Assembly: GCF_013200955.2 (NCBI RefSeq)
Contig: NZ_CP053697.2
Location: forward strand, 3,100,001-3,164,000
From: Pseudomonas campi
GTDB lineage: Bacteria > Pseudomonadota > Gammaproteobacteria > Pseudomonadales > Pseudomonadaceae
Direction: 5' to 3'
DNA length: 64,000 nt
Shown: positions 17,722-25,879 of the stretch, piece after piece
Position numbering within the stretch: the first letter of the stretch is position 1
Layout: the number at the start of each line of letters is the position of its first letter
Made by a program: the position numbers and the translations under genes
Notes under the pieces: generated by a model
What the model was told of the DNA's origin: nothing
Seen by the model: the letters and a program-made list of their open reading frames with translations, nothing else
Database searches by the model: none

Positions 17722-17937
17722 TCAACACTTGCTCTTCTCGATGAACGCCTTGACCTGGGCATCGGCTTCGTCACGCGAGAAGGCGTAACGCGCCTGTAAC
17801 AGCCCCGCTAGGCGCAGCGCCTGGCCTCGTTTGATCAGTCGCTGGTTGTCGGTGAAATGGCCCCAGGCCCGCGTGACAACCCCAATCTGCTGCTTGCATT
17901 GGCCGCACAACTGGGCGGCACTGGGCAAACCACTCAC
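17722..17937 (-). CDS. CsbD-like stress protein (copy 1)
   Basis: 71 residues, similar in length and pattern to the product at 26834-27046 (shared YAxxREEADxQVKxFIxKxKC-type C-terminus). CsbD-like proteins are small hydrophilic general-stress proteins of unknown biochemistry. Translation starts at GTG, whose bases overlap the stop of the upstream gene (GTGA), so expression should be coupled. Confidence 0.8.
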   Translation of the reverse strand: MSGLPSAAQLCGQCKQQIGVVTRAWGHFTDNQRLIKRGQALRLAGLLQARYAFSRDEADAQVKAFIEKSKC

Positions 17938-18188
17938 TGATACGGCTCGATGCTGGCAAAGCGCTCATCGTCCTCTGCCGGGCCCGAGTAGCCATCCAGC
18001 AGGTCTTCTTGCTCGCTACGCCTGGGTTCCTTGAGCTCCGGCCAGGGATTGAGCAACGGGTCGTGCTGTTCACCCGGCAGCGGCTGCTGCCGCGGATCAC
18101 CAATTGGCGGCGGGGCGACATCCGGATTCGGCCGCTCGGCAGGCGGAGCAGGTATTACCGGCAGCTGCGGATCAATCGGCGTGTGCAT
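17934..18188 (-). CDS. Proline-rich hydrophilic protein preceding CsbD (copy 1)
   Basis: 84 residues beginning MHTPIDPQLPVIPAPPAERP. It is very rich in proline, glutamate and aspartate and is probably disordered. It has no signal or membrane segment. A comparable hydrophilic product (27043-27279) precedes the other CsbD-like gene with the same 4-bp overlap. That recurrence is the main evidence that the gene is real. Function unknown. Confidence 0.72.
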   Translation of the reverse strand: MHTPIDPQLPVIPAPPAERPNPDVAPPPIGDPRQQPLPGEQHDPLLNPWPELKEPRRSEQEDLLDGYSGPAEDDERFASIEPYQ

Positions 18189-18370
18189 GGTGACCTCCTG
18201 TAGAACCCCCGGCAGCGAGTAAAGGACGCAACTCGGGATGAAGACGATGGCAGTCCGCCCAGGGCCCGTCCGTACGCTGGCGCGCATAAGCGCAGCTAAT
18301 TCCCCCTTAAAGTGAAAAATATTGGCGTCCGTTCGCTGACGCACAGACGCTCTGGCCCGCGGCGCCCAGG

Positions 18371-18424
18371 CTGTGGGCAGTTGCCGTTTCGTTCACGGCC
18401 GCGACGAAATGACAACAGCCCCTA
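18371..18424. repeat. Family F palindrome, degenerate copy
   Basis: CTGTGGGCAGTTGCCGTTTC at the left and GAAATGACAACAGCCCCTAC at the right resemble the two arms of the palindromes at 19671 and 47385. It lies in the promoter side of the DUF883 operon. Confidence 0.5.
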
Positions 18425-18506
18425 CAGTCACCGCGTCAACCGACTCGCCTTACCAGCGGTTGCGCCCCCGCCGCCTGGCGGCGATGCCATCCAGAAGGAG
18501 TCAACC

Positions 18507-18878
18507 ATGCAAAATCCGACCAATCCCAACGAGCCCGGCAACATCGGCCAAGGCAGCAACAGTTCCAAAAGCAACCATGCAGGCCAGCAGTCCAGCGTTT
18601 CGCGCGAGTTTCACAACTTTCTCGCGGACATCGAGGACCTGATCAAGGAAACCACCTCGCTGACCGGCGAAGACCTGGCCCGCGCGCGGGCCAAGATCAA
18701 TGCCCGGATCGCCAGCGCCAAGGCCAGCGCCGAGGACATGGGAGAAACTGTTGTGCAACGTGCCCGGCAGACCGCCACCGTGACCAACGCGTATGTCCAC
18801 GAGCAACCCTGGAAAGCTGTCGGCGCCAGCGCCGCCATCGCCTTCCTGTTCGGTCTCGTGATTGCTCGTCGCAACTAG
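18507..18878 (+). CDS. DUF883 (ElaB/YqjD-like) membrane protein
   Basis: 123 residues. A hydrophilic, partly disordered N-terminus is followed by a helix (FLADIEDLIKETTSLTGEDLARARAKI). The C-terminal membrane anchor is AVGASAAIAFLFGLVIARRN, ending in arginines as in YqjD/ElaB. Those relatives are stationary-phase inner-membrane proteins that bind ribosomes in Escherichia coli. AGAAGGAG before ATG 18507 sets the start. It leads a three-gene operon with YqjE- and YqjK-like genes. Confidence 0.88.
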   Translation: MQNPTNPNEPGNIGQGSNSSKSNHAGQQSSVSREFHNFLADIEDLIKETTSLTGEDLARARAKINARIASAKASAEDMGETVVQRARQTATVTNAYVHEQPWKAVGASAAIAFLFGLVIARRN

Positions 18879-18896
18879 CCATAGCCTGCCTGTGCA

Positions 18897-19361
18897 ATGA
18901 CCCATCAACCTGAGGAGCAAGCGGCGCCCGTCGATGAGACGCGCGCCGATGCGCAAGCCCACCTGGGCCCGCCCCCTAACGACCTGAGTCTGTTCGCAGT
19001 GCTGCGTCTGCTGCGCTCGGCAGGCCGTGCGCTGCTGGCGCAAACGGCCCTGCATGGGCAACTGGCGCGCGTGGAGTGGGCAGAAGAACGCAATCGCCTG
19101 CTGCAGATGCTGTTGACCCTCCTGTTCGGCTTCGCCTGTGTCCTGATGCTGCTGCTGTTGTGCAGCACCCTGGTACTGGTGCTGAGCTGGGCTACCCCGT
19201 ATCGCATCCCCGCATTGCTCGGCCTGCTGCTGGTGCATGGGCTCGGCTGCGCCATCGCCTGGTACCGCCTGCGGCTGCTGGCCGCACGCAGCAGCGAGAG
19301 CTTTGCCGCTACCCGCGAAGAGCTGGCCGCGGACCTCGCCCTACTCAAGAGCCGGTTATGA
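18897..19361 (+). CDS. YqjE-like (phage holin superfamily fold) membrane protein
   Basis: 154 residues with two adjacent membrane spans (about 70-95 and 98-125) between soluble ends, as in YqjE of the putative holin/actinobacterial holin-X group. This is the middle gene of the yqjD-yqjE-yqjK arrangement; there are no phage genes nearby, so a role in lysis is unlikely. Its stop overlaps the next start by 4 bp. Confidence 0.82.
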   Translation: MTHQPEEQAAPVDETRADAQAHLGPPPNDLSLFAVLRLLRSAGRALLAQTALHGQLARVEWAEERNRLLQMLLTLLFGFACVLMLLLLCSTLVLVLSWATPYRIPALLGLLLVHGLGCAIAWYRLRLLAARSSESFAATREELAADLALLKSRL

Positions 19362-19672
19362 GCAAAAATCCCGACATGCCCCTCAGCGAACTACGCCTGG
19401 CTCTGCGTCAGCGCCTGTTCCTGCAACGCCAACGCATCCGCCACCTGCTCGCGCCCAGCGGCCCGGCTGACGATGTATTCCCCCGCAGCGTGACCATGCG
19501 CCTGATCACCCAGCGCCCGGCCGCGGCCTTGCGCCTGGCTTCGCAAGTGGCCCTGGTGCTGTTCGGCCCGCGCCTGGTGCGCGGCCTGGGGGGTGCCCTG
19601 CTGCTGGCGAAGCTGCTGCATTCGGCGACGCACAACCCGCCGCGACTGCCCGCACCCGACGACGAGCGCTAG
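19358..19672 (+). CDS. YqjK-like protein
   Basis: 104 residues starting MSKNPDMPLSELRLALRQRL. It is arginine-rich and has a hydrophobic segment (ALRLASQVALVLFGPRLVRGLGGALLLAKLL). Position, size and coupling match YqjK, the third gene of the yqjDEK operon. The ATGA overlap fixes the start. Its TAG stop is adjacent to the left arm of a family F palindrome. Confidence 0.75.
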   Translation: MSKNPDMPLSELRLALRQRLFLQRQRIRHLLAPSGPADDVFPRSVTMRLITQRPAAALRLASQVALVLFGPRLVRGLGGALLLAKLLHSATHNPPRLPAPDDER

Positions 19673-19720
19673 GGTCTGTTGCCGTTTCGCCGCGACCGCG
19701 ACGGAACGGCAACAGACCCT
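19671..19720. repeat. Family F palindrome
   Basis: AGGGTCTGTTGCCGTTTCG and CGGAACGGCAACAGACCCT are near-perfect inverse complements around a short loop. The first two bases are the AG of the TAG stop of the YqjK-like gene. It also sits between convergent genes and may act as a bidirectional 3'-end structure. Confidence 0.75.
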
Positions 19721-19727
19721 GGCATTG

Positions 19728-20300
19728 TCACTCAAGGGTCGAGGCGTGCGGCGTCCAGGGTTTGACCGGCAGGGTTTCCAGCAGGTCGGCCAGTTCGTCG
19801 GCGTGCTCCTCTTCCACCGCAAGAATGCCCTTGAGCAACAGGCTGGTGGTCGGGTCCTCATCGCCGAGGTACTGAATCAGCTCGCGATAGCTGTCGATGG
19901 CGATGCGCTCGGCCACCAGATTCTCTCGAATCATCTCCAGCAGAGAAGCGCCCGCCACGTACTCCGCATGGCTGCGGCGGCTCAGGCTGTCCGGGGCGAA
20001 ATCCGGCTCGCCGCCGAGCTGCACGATGCGCCCGGCCAACAGGTCGGCATGTGCCTGTTCCTCGTTGGAGTGCAGGAGGAACTCATCGGCGACGCTTTTG
20101 CCGTGAATCCCCCGCGCCATGAAATGGTGGCGTCGGTAGCGCAGCACGCAGACGATTTCCGTGGCCAGGGCTTCGTTGAGCAACCTGAGCACCTCGCTGC
20201 GATCAGCACTGTAACCGGCGGTCACTGCACCTTGTTCGATATGTTCACGGGCCTGCTGGCGCAGGGTTTCGACACTGCTTAAAAGCGCTTTGCTCTGCAT
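19728..20300 (-). CDS. Ferritin-like (bacterioferritin-type) protein
   Basis: 190 residues forming a four-helix ferritin-like domain. Candidate di-iron ligands lie in NEALATEIVCVLRYRRHHF, LHSNEEQAHADLL, ENLVAERIAIDSYRELI and AVEEEHADEL (Glu and ExxH motifs). It is probably an iron- or peroxide-handling protein of the DPS/bacterioferritin type. ATG 20300 has AAGGTGA upstream; a longer frame into the intergenic region is low-complexity shadow sequence. Confidence 0.88.
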   Translation of the reverse strand: MQSKALLSSVETLRQQAREHIEQGAVTAGYSADRSEVLRLLNEALATEIVCVLRYRRHHFMARGIHGKSVADEFLLHSNEEQAHADLLAGRIVQLGGEPDFAPDSLSRRSHAEYVAGASLLEMIRENLVAERIAIDSYRELIQYLGDEDPTTSLLLKGILAVEEEHADELADLLETLPVKPWTPHASTLE

Positions 20301-20534
20301 GACGGTCACCTTGTCTGTGGGCTGTCCAGCTTGCCCGCGGCGCCTGGCCCAGTCGGTGCGCCGGCGTACAGAGTTCAGCGCCTTGCCACGGCGCTGGCGT
20401 GCGCAACAGCCACTGCGGCTAGCGGGCCCGGCTCGGTGCCTGGCGGACTCAGTTCGATGGCGTACAGACCGTGCCCATAGCGGCCGCCCAAGATGAAACA
20501 AACCACAGCAGCAAGCGCTGCAGGAGGTCACGCA

Positions 20535-20744
20535 ATGAACGGCATGATCGAATCCCACCTGGTTCAGCACATCAACGCACAGTGCCATCCACAGCTGCTC
20601 TATCTGCACAAACTCAGCGGTATCCGCTACGCGGCCACCTACGAGTCGACCTGCAGCTACGAGCTCAGCCCGATCCACGGCGAGTCGCAGCACGCCAGCA
20701 TCCAGGAGCTGGCCAATTCCGAGGTCTGGCAGTTGCTGCCCTAG
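20535..20744 (+). CDS. Small hypothetical protein (69 aa)
   Basis: The protein begins MNGMIESHLVQHINAQCHPQ. It is soluble and histidine-containing, with no known family. A strong GGAGG lies 8 bp ahead of ATG 20535, which decides between this and an upstream ATG. It is divergent from the ferritin-like gene and 67 bp ahead of another small gene, possibly in one operon. Confidence 0.62.
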   Translation: MNGMIESHLVQHINAQCHPQLLYLHKLSGIRYAATYESTCSYELSPIHGESQHASIQELANSEVWQLLP

Positions 20745-20810
20745 GCAGGCAAACCTGGCCACTTCCTACCCGGCAAGGCGCTCCGGCACCCTGCCCCTAC
20801 AGCATGAGGT

Positions 20811-21158
20811 ATGAGCATGAGCAGCTTCAGTATCGAAGGTTGGTGCAAACCCAGTGGTGCAGAACAATCCACGCCGATCGAGCACATCGAGTTCTATCTG
20901 AACGGCGACGACCACCGGCACCTTGAACAGGCCGAAGAACAGCTGCAGCAGGGCCACGCCAAGGAAGTCATGGTCGAGGTCGACCTGGACACGCTGGACC
21001 TGCACCTGCCCGTGGGTTACGGCCCGCTGGCCGACTGCAAGCTGCGCGTCTATCTGCGCGAGGATGACCAGCGCGGCCAGTTCCACCTGGTCGGCCATCG
21101 CCTCAACGATGGCAGCCTGATCTACAGCAACGCGGTGCTCATCGATCAACTGATGTAA
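20811..21158 (+). CDS. Conserved hypothetical protein (115 aa)
   Basis: An acidic soluble protein with strand-rich pattern (HIEFYLNGDD, EVMVEVDLDTLDLHLPVGYG, KLRVYLREDD). ATG 20817 is an alternative start six bases on, with GAGG better spaced. No function known to me. Confidence 0.65.
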   Translation: MSMSSFSIEGWCKPSGAEQSTPIEHIEFYLNGDDHRHLEQAEEQLQQGHAKEVMVEVDLDTLDLHLPVGYGPLADCKLRVYLREDDQRGQFHLVGHRLNDGSLIYSNAVLIDQLM

Positions 21159-21208
21159 CAAACAAACTGACTGCACCCTCCCGCAGGGTACGCCACGCGC
21201 ACCTGGGC

Positions 21209-21690
21209 CGACGCGGGCTTGCAGAAATCGTAGGGTGGATGACGCTCTGCTCATCCACCACCGGCTCCCCCGGTGGATCGATGAAGCGCGATCCACCCTA
21301 CGCGGCTACCCGCTCGCGCATCAGCCTGGCAAGCGCTGCAGCCAGGTCTCAAGGGCACGCATCACCGGGGCCGGCGCGGGTTTGCAGAAATCGTAGGGTG
21401 GATGACGCTCTGTTCATCCACCACCGGCTCCCCCGGTGGATCGGTGAAGCGCGATCCACCCTACGCGGCTACCCGCTCGCGCATCAGCCTGGCAAGCGCT
21501 GCAGCCAGGTCTCAAGGGCTCGAATCACCGGGGCCGACGCGGGTTTGCAGAAATCGTAGGGTGGATGACGCTCTGTTCATCCACCACCGGCTCCCCCGGT
21601 GGATCGATGGAGCGCGATCCACCCTACGCGGCTACCTGCTCGCGCTCAGCCTGGCAAACGCTGCAGCCAGGTCTCGAGGGCGCGGGTGAC
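21209..21690. repeat. 163-bp tandem array: REP palindrome plus copied 3' end of the hydrolase gene
   Basis: Three units with an exact 163-bp period (GTAGGGTGGAT heads at 21230, 21393 and 21556). Each unit holds a GTAG-headed palindrome (21230-21301, 21393-21464, 21556-21627) and then about 50 bp that encodes, on the minus strand, the last dozen codons and stop of the adjacent alpha/beta hydrolase (ALETWLQRLPG-stop). The third unit merges into the real gene end. Differences between copies within the coding part are mostly silent. Confidence 0.9.
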
Positions 21691-22353
21691 CGCCTGCGGC
21701 TGCTCCAGGCAGGACAGGTGGCCGCATTCCTTGATCATCACCAGTTGCGCGCCGACGATGGCCGTGGCCAGCTCCTGATGCAGGGTCAGCGGCGTGATGA
21801 CATCTTCCCAGCCGCACAGCACCAGGGTCGGACAGCGGATCTGCACCAGCCCCGGGCGGCTGTCGATGCGCCCGAGCATGGCCTTCTGCTGGCGCAGAAA
21901 CACGTCTCGACCGAGGCTGTGGGCCATGCCCGTGATCACCTCGATCAACGCCGGGTCGCTCAGGTGCGCAGGGTGCACAAACTTCGGCAGCAGGCTGGCG
22001 ACCAGCGCGGCAAAGTCCTCTTCGGCTTGCCCCATCAGGTCGACGCGGGCCCGCTTGGCTGCGTCGCTGTCGGCCTGCGCGCTGGTATCCAGCAAGGCCA
22101 GGCCGAGCACGCGCTGCGGGGCGCGGCGCATGATCTCCAGGGCGACATAGCCGCCCATGGACAAGCCCGCTAGGGCAAAACATTCGTCAGGTGCCTGGGC
22201 CAGCACCTGCTCGGCCAGCCCGGCAATGGAGTCGGCCTGGCTCAGATCGGCGACCGTTATATGGGCCAGGTCGGCCAAGTCCGCCGCCTGGTGTTGCCAG
22301 AGCCGCGCATCGCAAAGCAGTCCCGGCAGAAGGAGAAGATGTGGCTTGTGCAT
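21646..22353 (-). CDS. Alpha/beta-fold hydrolase
   Basis: 235 residues starting MHKPHLLLLPGLLC. The nucleophile elbow is GLSMGG (Ser65), the acid is probably in the GWEDVITP loop, and the histidine is in ECGHLSCLEQP. It resembles enol-lactonase/esterase-type hydrolases, with substrate unknown. ATG 22353 is preferred to 22359 because GAGGG is then properly spaced. Its last codons and stop lie in the third unit of a tandem array that carries two decayed copies of this gene end. Confidence 0.85.
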   Translation of the reverse strand: MHKPHLLLLPGLLCDARLWQHQAADLADLAHITVADLSQADSIAGLAEQVLAQAPDECFALAGLSMGGYVALEIMRRAPQRVLGLALLDTSAQADSDAAKRARVDLMGQAEEDFAALVASLLPKFVHPAHLSDPALIEVITGMAHSLGRDVFLRQQKAMLGRIDSRPGLVQIRCPTLVLCGWEDVITPLTLHQELATAIVGAQLVMIKECGHLSCLEQPQAVTRALETWLQRLPG

Positions 22354-22566
22354 GGGCATACCCTCGCGAAGGTGCCGACGCCCGGAACCCCATGGCCCCA
22401 GATCGATACACTCCAGCATGCACCGACAGCGCCGGGCTCCACCGTGCGCCAGCGCACCCAGGCCGGCCGCTCGCGCCAGCGTTCGCGGGCGCACAGACGG
22501 GGCCACTCAGCGCGCTCAGGCTCGGGGCTCAACCGTCGCGGACGGTTCTCAATCGGGAGTACCACC

Positions 22567-23121
22567 ATGGATCGTTATTGCCACAACGTCTCGGGTTTCT
22601 TCCCCCAGCGCGCGCCGGCCGAAAGCACCCTGGTGCAACTGATTCAACGTGGTTTGCACAACGAAGACCTGCAGATCTTCACCGGCGACAGCCATGCCCC
22701 GCCCGCCCCCACACCCCAGCGGCGCAGCAATGGCGTACTCAAGGACATACTGATCGTGGGTGCCATCGGCGCCGGCATCGGTATCGGCCTGGGCGCCGCG
22801 GTGGAGGTCATGCTGATCGCCAACGACATCAACCTGTTCACCGCCAGCCCGCTGCTGGCACCGCTGATGCTGCTGGGCTGGGGCGCGTTCATCGGGGCTT
22901 TTCTCGGCAGCGCGATTGCTGCGGCGCGGGGCTCGGGCAAGCATGCTGGGCGTTTCGCCGAACTGATCAGCGGGGCGATCACTCATGGTGATGTGGTGCT
23001 GGTGGCAAAAACCCACAACGAGCAGGAAACCAGCATCGCCCGTGAAGTGATCAAGGCATCGGCAGGCGAATTCAAGGACATCGACATGGTCATCACACCG
23101 CGCGAAGTCCGCCTCGAATAG
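22567..23121 (+). CDS. Glycine-zipper membrane protein, putative stress-related
   Basis: 184 residues. The N-terminal about 60 residues are soluble. Two membrane hairpin segments follow, VGAIGAGIGIGLGAAVEVML and LLGWGAFIGAFLGSAIAAARG, both with GxxxG spacing. A soluble C-terminal domain (VLVAKTHNEQETSIAREVIKASAGEFKDIDMVI) resembles heavy-metal/stress domains in shape only. An inverted repeat AACCGTcgcgGACGGTT lies 20-37 bp before the start. No defined family recognised. Confidence 0.72.
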   Translation: MDRYCHNVSGFFPQRAPAESTLVQLIQRGLHNEDLQIFTGDSHAPPAPTPQRRSNGVLKDILIVGAIGAGIGIGLGAAVEVMLIANDINLFTASPLLAPLMLLGWGAFIGAFLGSAIAAARGSGKHAGRFAELISGAITHGDVVLVAKTHNEQETSIAREVIKASAGEFKDIDMVITPREVRLE

Positions 23122-23168
23122 TGGGGAGTAACGCCCCGCCTGCGCGTATGCGCAGGCATGGGCGGCGT

Positions 23169-23327
23169 TCAGATACGCCCGAGCAACACCAGAATGATCA
23201 GGATGATGACTACCAGGCCCAAGCCACCGCTGGGCGCGTAGCCCCAGCTGCGACTGTGTGGCCAGGCCGGGATGGCGCCGATCAACAGCAGGATCAGGAC
23301 GATCAGCAGTATGGTACCCAAGCTCAT
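23169..23327 (-). CDS. DUF3309-family small membrane protein
   Basis: 52 residues: MSLGTILLIVLILLLIGAIP, a short polar loop with PHSRSWGYAPSGG, and a second span, LGLVVIILIILVLLGRI. This is the typical DUF3309 layout. A strong AAGGGGAA site precedes the ATG. It is one of several small envelope or stress proteins in this district; function unknown. Confidence 0.85.
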   Translation of the reverse strand: MSLGTILLIVLILLLIGAIPAWPHSRSWGYAPSGGLGLVVIILIILVLLGRI

Positions 23328-23454
23328 GGGATTCCCCTTGCAGCGTGAAGGAATGGACGGGTTTAGCAGGCGTTGCAGCAGTGCTCTACATGCCCACAGC
23401 ATGGGCGCAAGCCGCCCGGTCGATCTGTACGCCGTCGCACACACAGGGACTCTT

Positions 23455-24342
23455 TCACTCGACGGCAGCGCCCTGTTGCAGCGCCTGCTGGCGCTCGATC
23501 TCCTGCTGCTTCATGGCCAGGTAGTCCGCCCGCTCCAGCTCGTGCAGCTGCCGTGGATAACGCTCGACGCCGCTGTGCCAGTCGTTCAAACGCTGCTCCT
23601 GGCGCGCCTTGGCAGGCAGCGCCAAAGCGCCCAGGTAGGCATCCACCGCCAGGTAGTAGCGCATGGTGTTGCGCTCGACCACGCCGCGCATGTCGCCCTG
23701 GTAGACCGGCTCGCCGCTGGCGGTCTGGCCGATGATGCTGAAGCCGACCTTGTCGCGCCCGGTGGTGGCCAGGTAGCCCTGCATGGCCAGGCTGGCCGCG
23801 GTGCCGTAGCGGTAGGCATAGGACAGGTGGAGAAAGCTGCGCTGCTCATCCAGCGCCAGCACTTCGAGGACGATGCGGTAGTCGCTGGTACCCAGCGGCC
23901 CCTCGGCGGCCTGCAGCGCCACGCGCAGGTAGTCGGCCGTCGCGACCTGGACCTGGTAGCGAAACTCGAACGGGTAGGCAGCGGCCAGCGGTTGATCGAA
24001 CTTGCGCCCGACGTGCAGCGTGAGTACGGCCTGCGCGCCCGCCGCCGAGGCGTGGCAGCCCTTGACGTTGAGGTGCAGGATCAGCAGCTCGCACCACTGT
24101 TCGATACCTTGCAGCGCCGGGCCGGCCTGGGCGAAGGGCTGGGCCACTTCGGCGTAGATATCGCCCTGCAGCTGGTTGTCGGTCTGGGTGGATTCCAGGT
24201 ACAGCGGACGCTGGAACTGGTTGCTCGCCAGTTGCGCCGCCAGCGCCTGGTGGCGGGCACGCAGGGTCGGCGCATCGGCCGCCTGCAACAGACTGGTCGG
24301 GGCACACAGCAGCATCAGGCACAGCAGGCGGGTCGGGGTCAT
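23455..24342 (-). CDS. Periplasmic protein coupled to a PLD-family gene
   Basis: 295 residues with a signal peptide (RLLCLMLLCAPTSLLQAADA) and one soluble domain. A charged, glutamine-rich helix forms the C-terminus (LERADYLAMKQQEIERQQALQQG). I recognise no family. Its ATG overlaps the stop of the upstream phospholipase-D-type gene by 4 bp, so it is probably a partner of that enzyme in the envelope. Confidence 0.78.
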   Translation of the reverse strand: MTPTRLLCLMLLCAPTSLLQAADAPTLRARHQALAAQLASNQFQRPLYLESTQTDNQLQGDIYAEVAQPFAQAGPALQGIEQWCELLILHLNVKGCHASAAGAQAVLTLHVGRKFDQPLAAAYPFEFRYQVQVATADYLRVALQAAEGPLGTSDYRIVLEVLALDEQRSFLHLSYAYRYGTAASLAMQGYLATTGRDKVGFSIIGQTASGEPVYQGDMRGVVERNTMRYYLAVDAYLGALALPAKARQEQRLNDWHSGVERYPRQLHELERADYLAMKQQEIERQQALQQGAAVE

Positions 24343-25724
24343 AGCCAGTATTCCCAGAGGCGGGCGAACAGTTCCTGGGCGCGCACCTGATAGGCACGCT
24401 CCTGCCAGGTCGCCAGGGTGATTTCACGCGACTGGGCCAGATCGGCGCGAAAGGCCGCGCGCATCTTTTCGCCGAAGTCGCTGCCGAGCACCACGGCGTT
24501 GACTTCCTGGTTGTGCAGGAAGCTGCGCCAGTCGAGGTTGGTCGAGCCGACGGTCGACCAGACGCCATCGATCACCGCGGTCTTCACATGCAGCAGCGCA
24601 TCGTGGCGCTCGTACAGGCGCACGCCGGCCTGCAGCAGTTCGTCGTAGTAGGCGCGGCCGGCGTGGAACACCAGCCAGGAGTCGGTGCTGCTGGGCAGTA
24701 CCAGGCGCACGTCGACGCCGCGCGCGACGGCCTCCTTGAGGGTGGCGAGCAGCTGCGGATCGGGCACGAAGTAGGCGTTGGTCAGCCAGATTTCGCTCTG
24801 TGCACTGCGCAGGGCGGAGATCAGGGTGACGTAGATCAGGCTGTAGGGATCGTCCGGCGAACTGCCGATGGCGCGCACCACCTCCTTGCCGCGCGGCTCC
24901 GTCGGCGGGAAGTAATGCCGCGCCAGCAGCGGCGGGCCACGTTGCTTGGCCCAGGTGATGATGAACAGTTTCTGCAGCTCGCCGACCACCGGGCCCTCCA
25001 GGCGCAGGTGGGTGTCGCGCCAGGGCAACCCTTGCTCGGGGTCAGCCTGGCTGCCCAGGCGCAGCGAGCTGCCGGAGTACACGCTGCTGATATTGACCCC
25101 GCCGAGAAAGGCGATGCGGCCATCGACGATCAGCAGTTTGCGGTGGTCGCGCTGGTTCATCTCCCAGCCGGCCTTGGCCGTCAGCGGGTTGACCGGGTTG
25201 AACTCGACGATCTGCACACCGGCCTCGCTCAACTCCTTGAAGAACGCTTGCGGCGTACCCAGGGTGCCGACGCTGTCGTGAATCAGGTTGACCTGCACCC
25301 CGGCGCGCTGCCGGGCGATCAGCGCCTGGGCGAAACGCTGGCCAACCTCGTCGCCGTCGAAGATATAGCTTTCCAGGTTGATATGGTCGCGGGCGGCGTC
25401 GATCGCCGCGAGCATCGCCTGGTAGGTGTTCGGTCCGTCCTGCAGCAAGTCGACCCGGTTGCCGGTCAGCAGCGGGCTGCCGCTGATCGACTCCTCGATA
25501 GCCAGGTGCAGGTCGAAGATATGGGTCGGCGCGCCGCTGGCCTGCAAGCGCTCGAGGATGGCCTTGCTGCGGGCGGCCGACAGCGGCCCGTTGCTGCCGT
25601 CCAGGGCCACGGGCGGCGGGTTGTGCGCCATGTCTGGCACCAGGGTCGGCAATACGCTGCACGCCGCCAGCTGCGCCAGGCACAGCAGTGCGGGCAGCAG
25701 CCTCAAGCAGCCGGTGCTGGACAT
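24339..25724 (-). CDS. Phospholipase-D/cardiolipin synthase-family lipoprotein
   Basis: 461 residues with a lipoprotein-like signal (LLCLAQLAAC) and two complete HKD motifs (HRKLLIVDGRIAFLGG and HVKTAVIDGVWSTVGSTN). The two half-sites fit a cardiolipin-synthase-C-type phosphatidyl transferase. Lipoprotein anchoring would place the active site in the periplasm, unusual for cardiolipin synthases that sit in the inner membrane. GGAGG 7 bp ahead of ATG 25724 sets the start. Confidence 0.9.
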   Translation of the reverse strand: MSSTGCLRLLPALLCLAQLAACSVLPTLVPDMAHNPPPVALDGSNGPLSAARSKAILERLQASGAPTHIFDLHLAIEESISGSPLLTGNRVDLLQDGPNTYQAMLAAIDAARDHINLESYIFDGDEVGQRFAQALIARQRAGVQVNLIHDSVGTLGTPQAFFKELSEAGVQIVEFNPVNPLTAKAGWEMNQRDHRKLLIVDGRIAFLGGVNISSVYSGSSLRLGSQADPEQGLPWRDTHLRLEGPVVGELQKLFIITWAKQRGPPLLARHYFPPTEPRGKEVVRAIGSSPDDPYSLIYVTLISALRSAQSEIWLTNAYFVPDPQLLATLKEAVARGVDVRLVLPSSTDSWLVFHAGRAYYDELLQAGVRLYERHDALLHVKTAVIDGVWSTVGSTNLDWRSFLHNQEVNAVVLGSDFGEKMRAAFRADLAQSREITLATWQERAYQVRAQELFARLWEYWL

Positions 25725-25879
25725 GCAAAACCCTCCGAACAATGGAGGGCTATGGAGTTAGCGCGACCCGGCCGGCAAGGCCCGGTGCGTGACAGCAGCC
25801 TCTCCCGAGAATCGCTACAAACGGATCGCCACGCCGCCTATACGACGGCGTGATGACCCCGCAGCAAGGCTGCGCTGCG

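Noticed and set aside
18897..19361. Prophage holin
   Set aside because: The fold resembles holin-X, but the gene is in a yqjDEK-type operon and no endolysin, structural or integrase gene is nearby.
21239..21559. Repetitive peptides encoded in the 163-bp array
   Set aside because: Each is the translation of a REP palindrome; the 163-bp period is not a multiple of three, so no frame is maintained between units.
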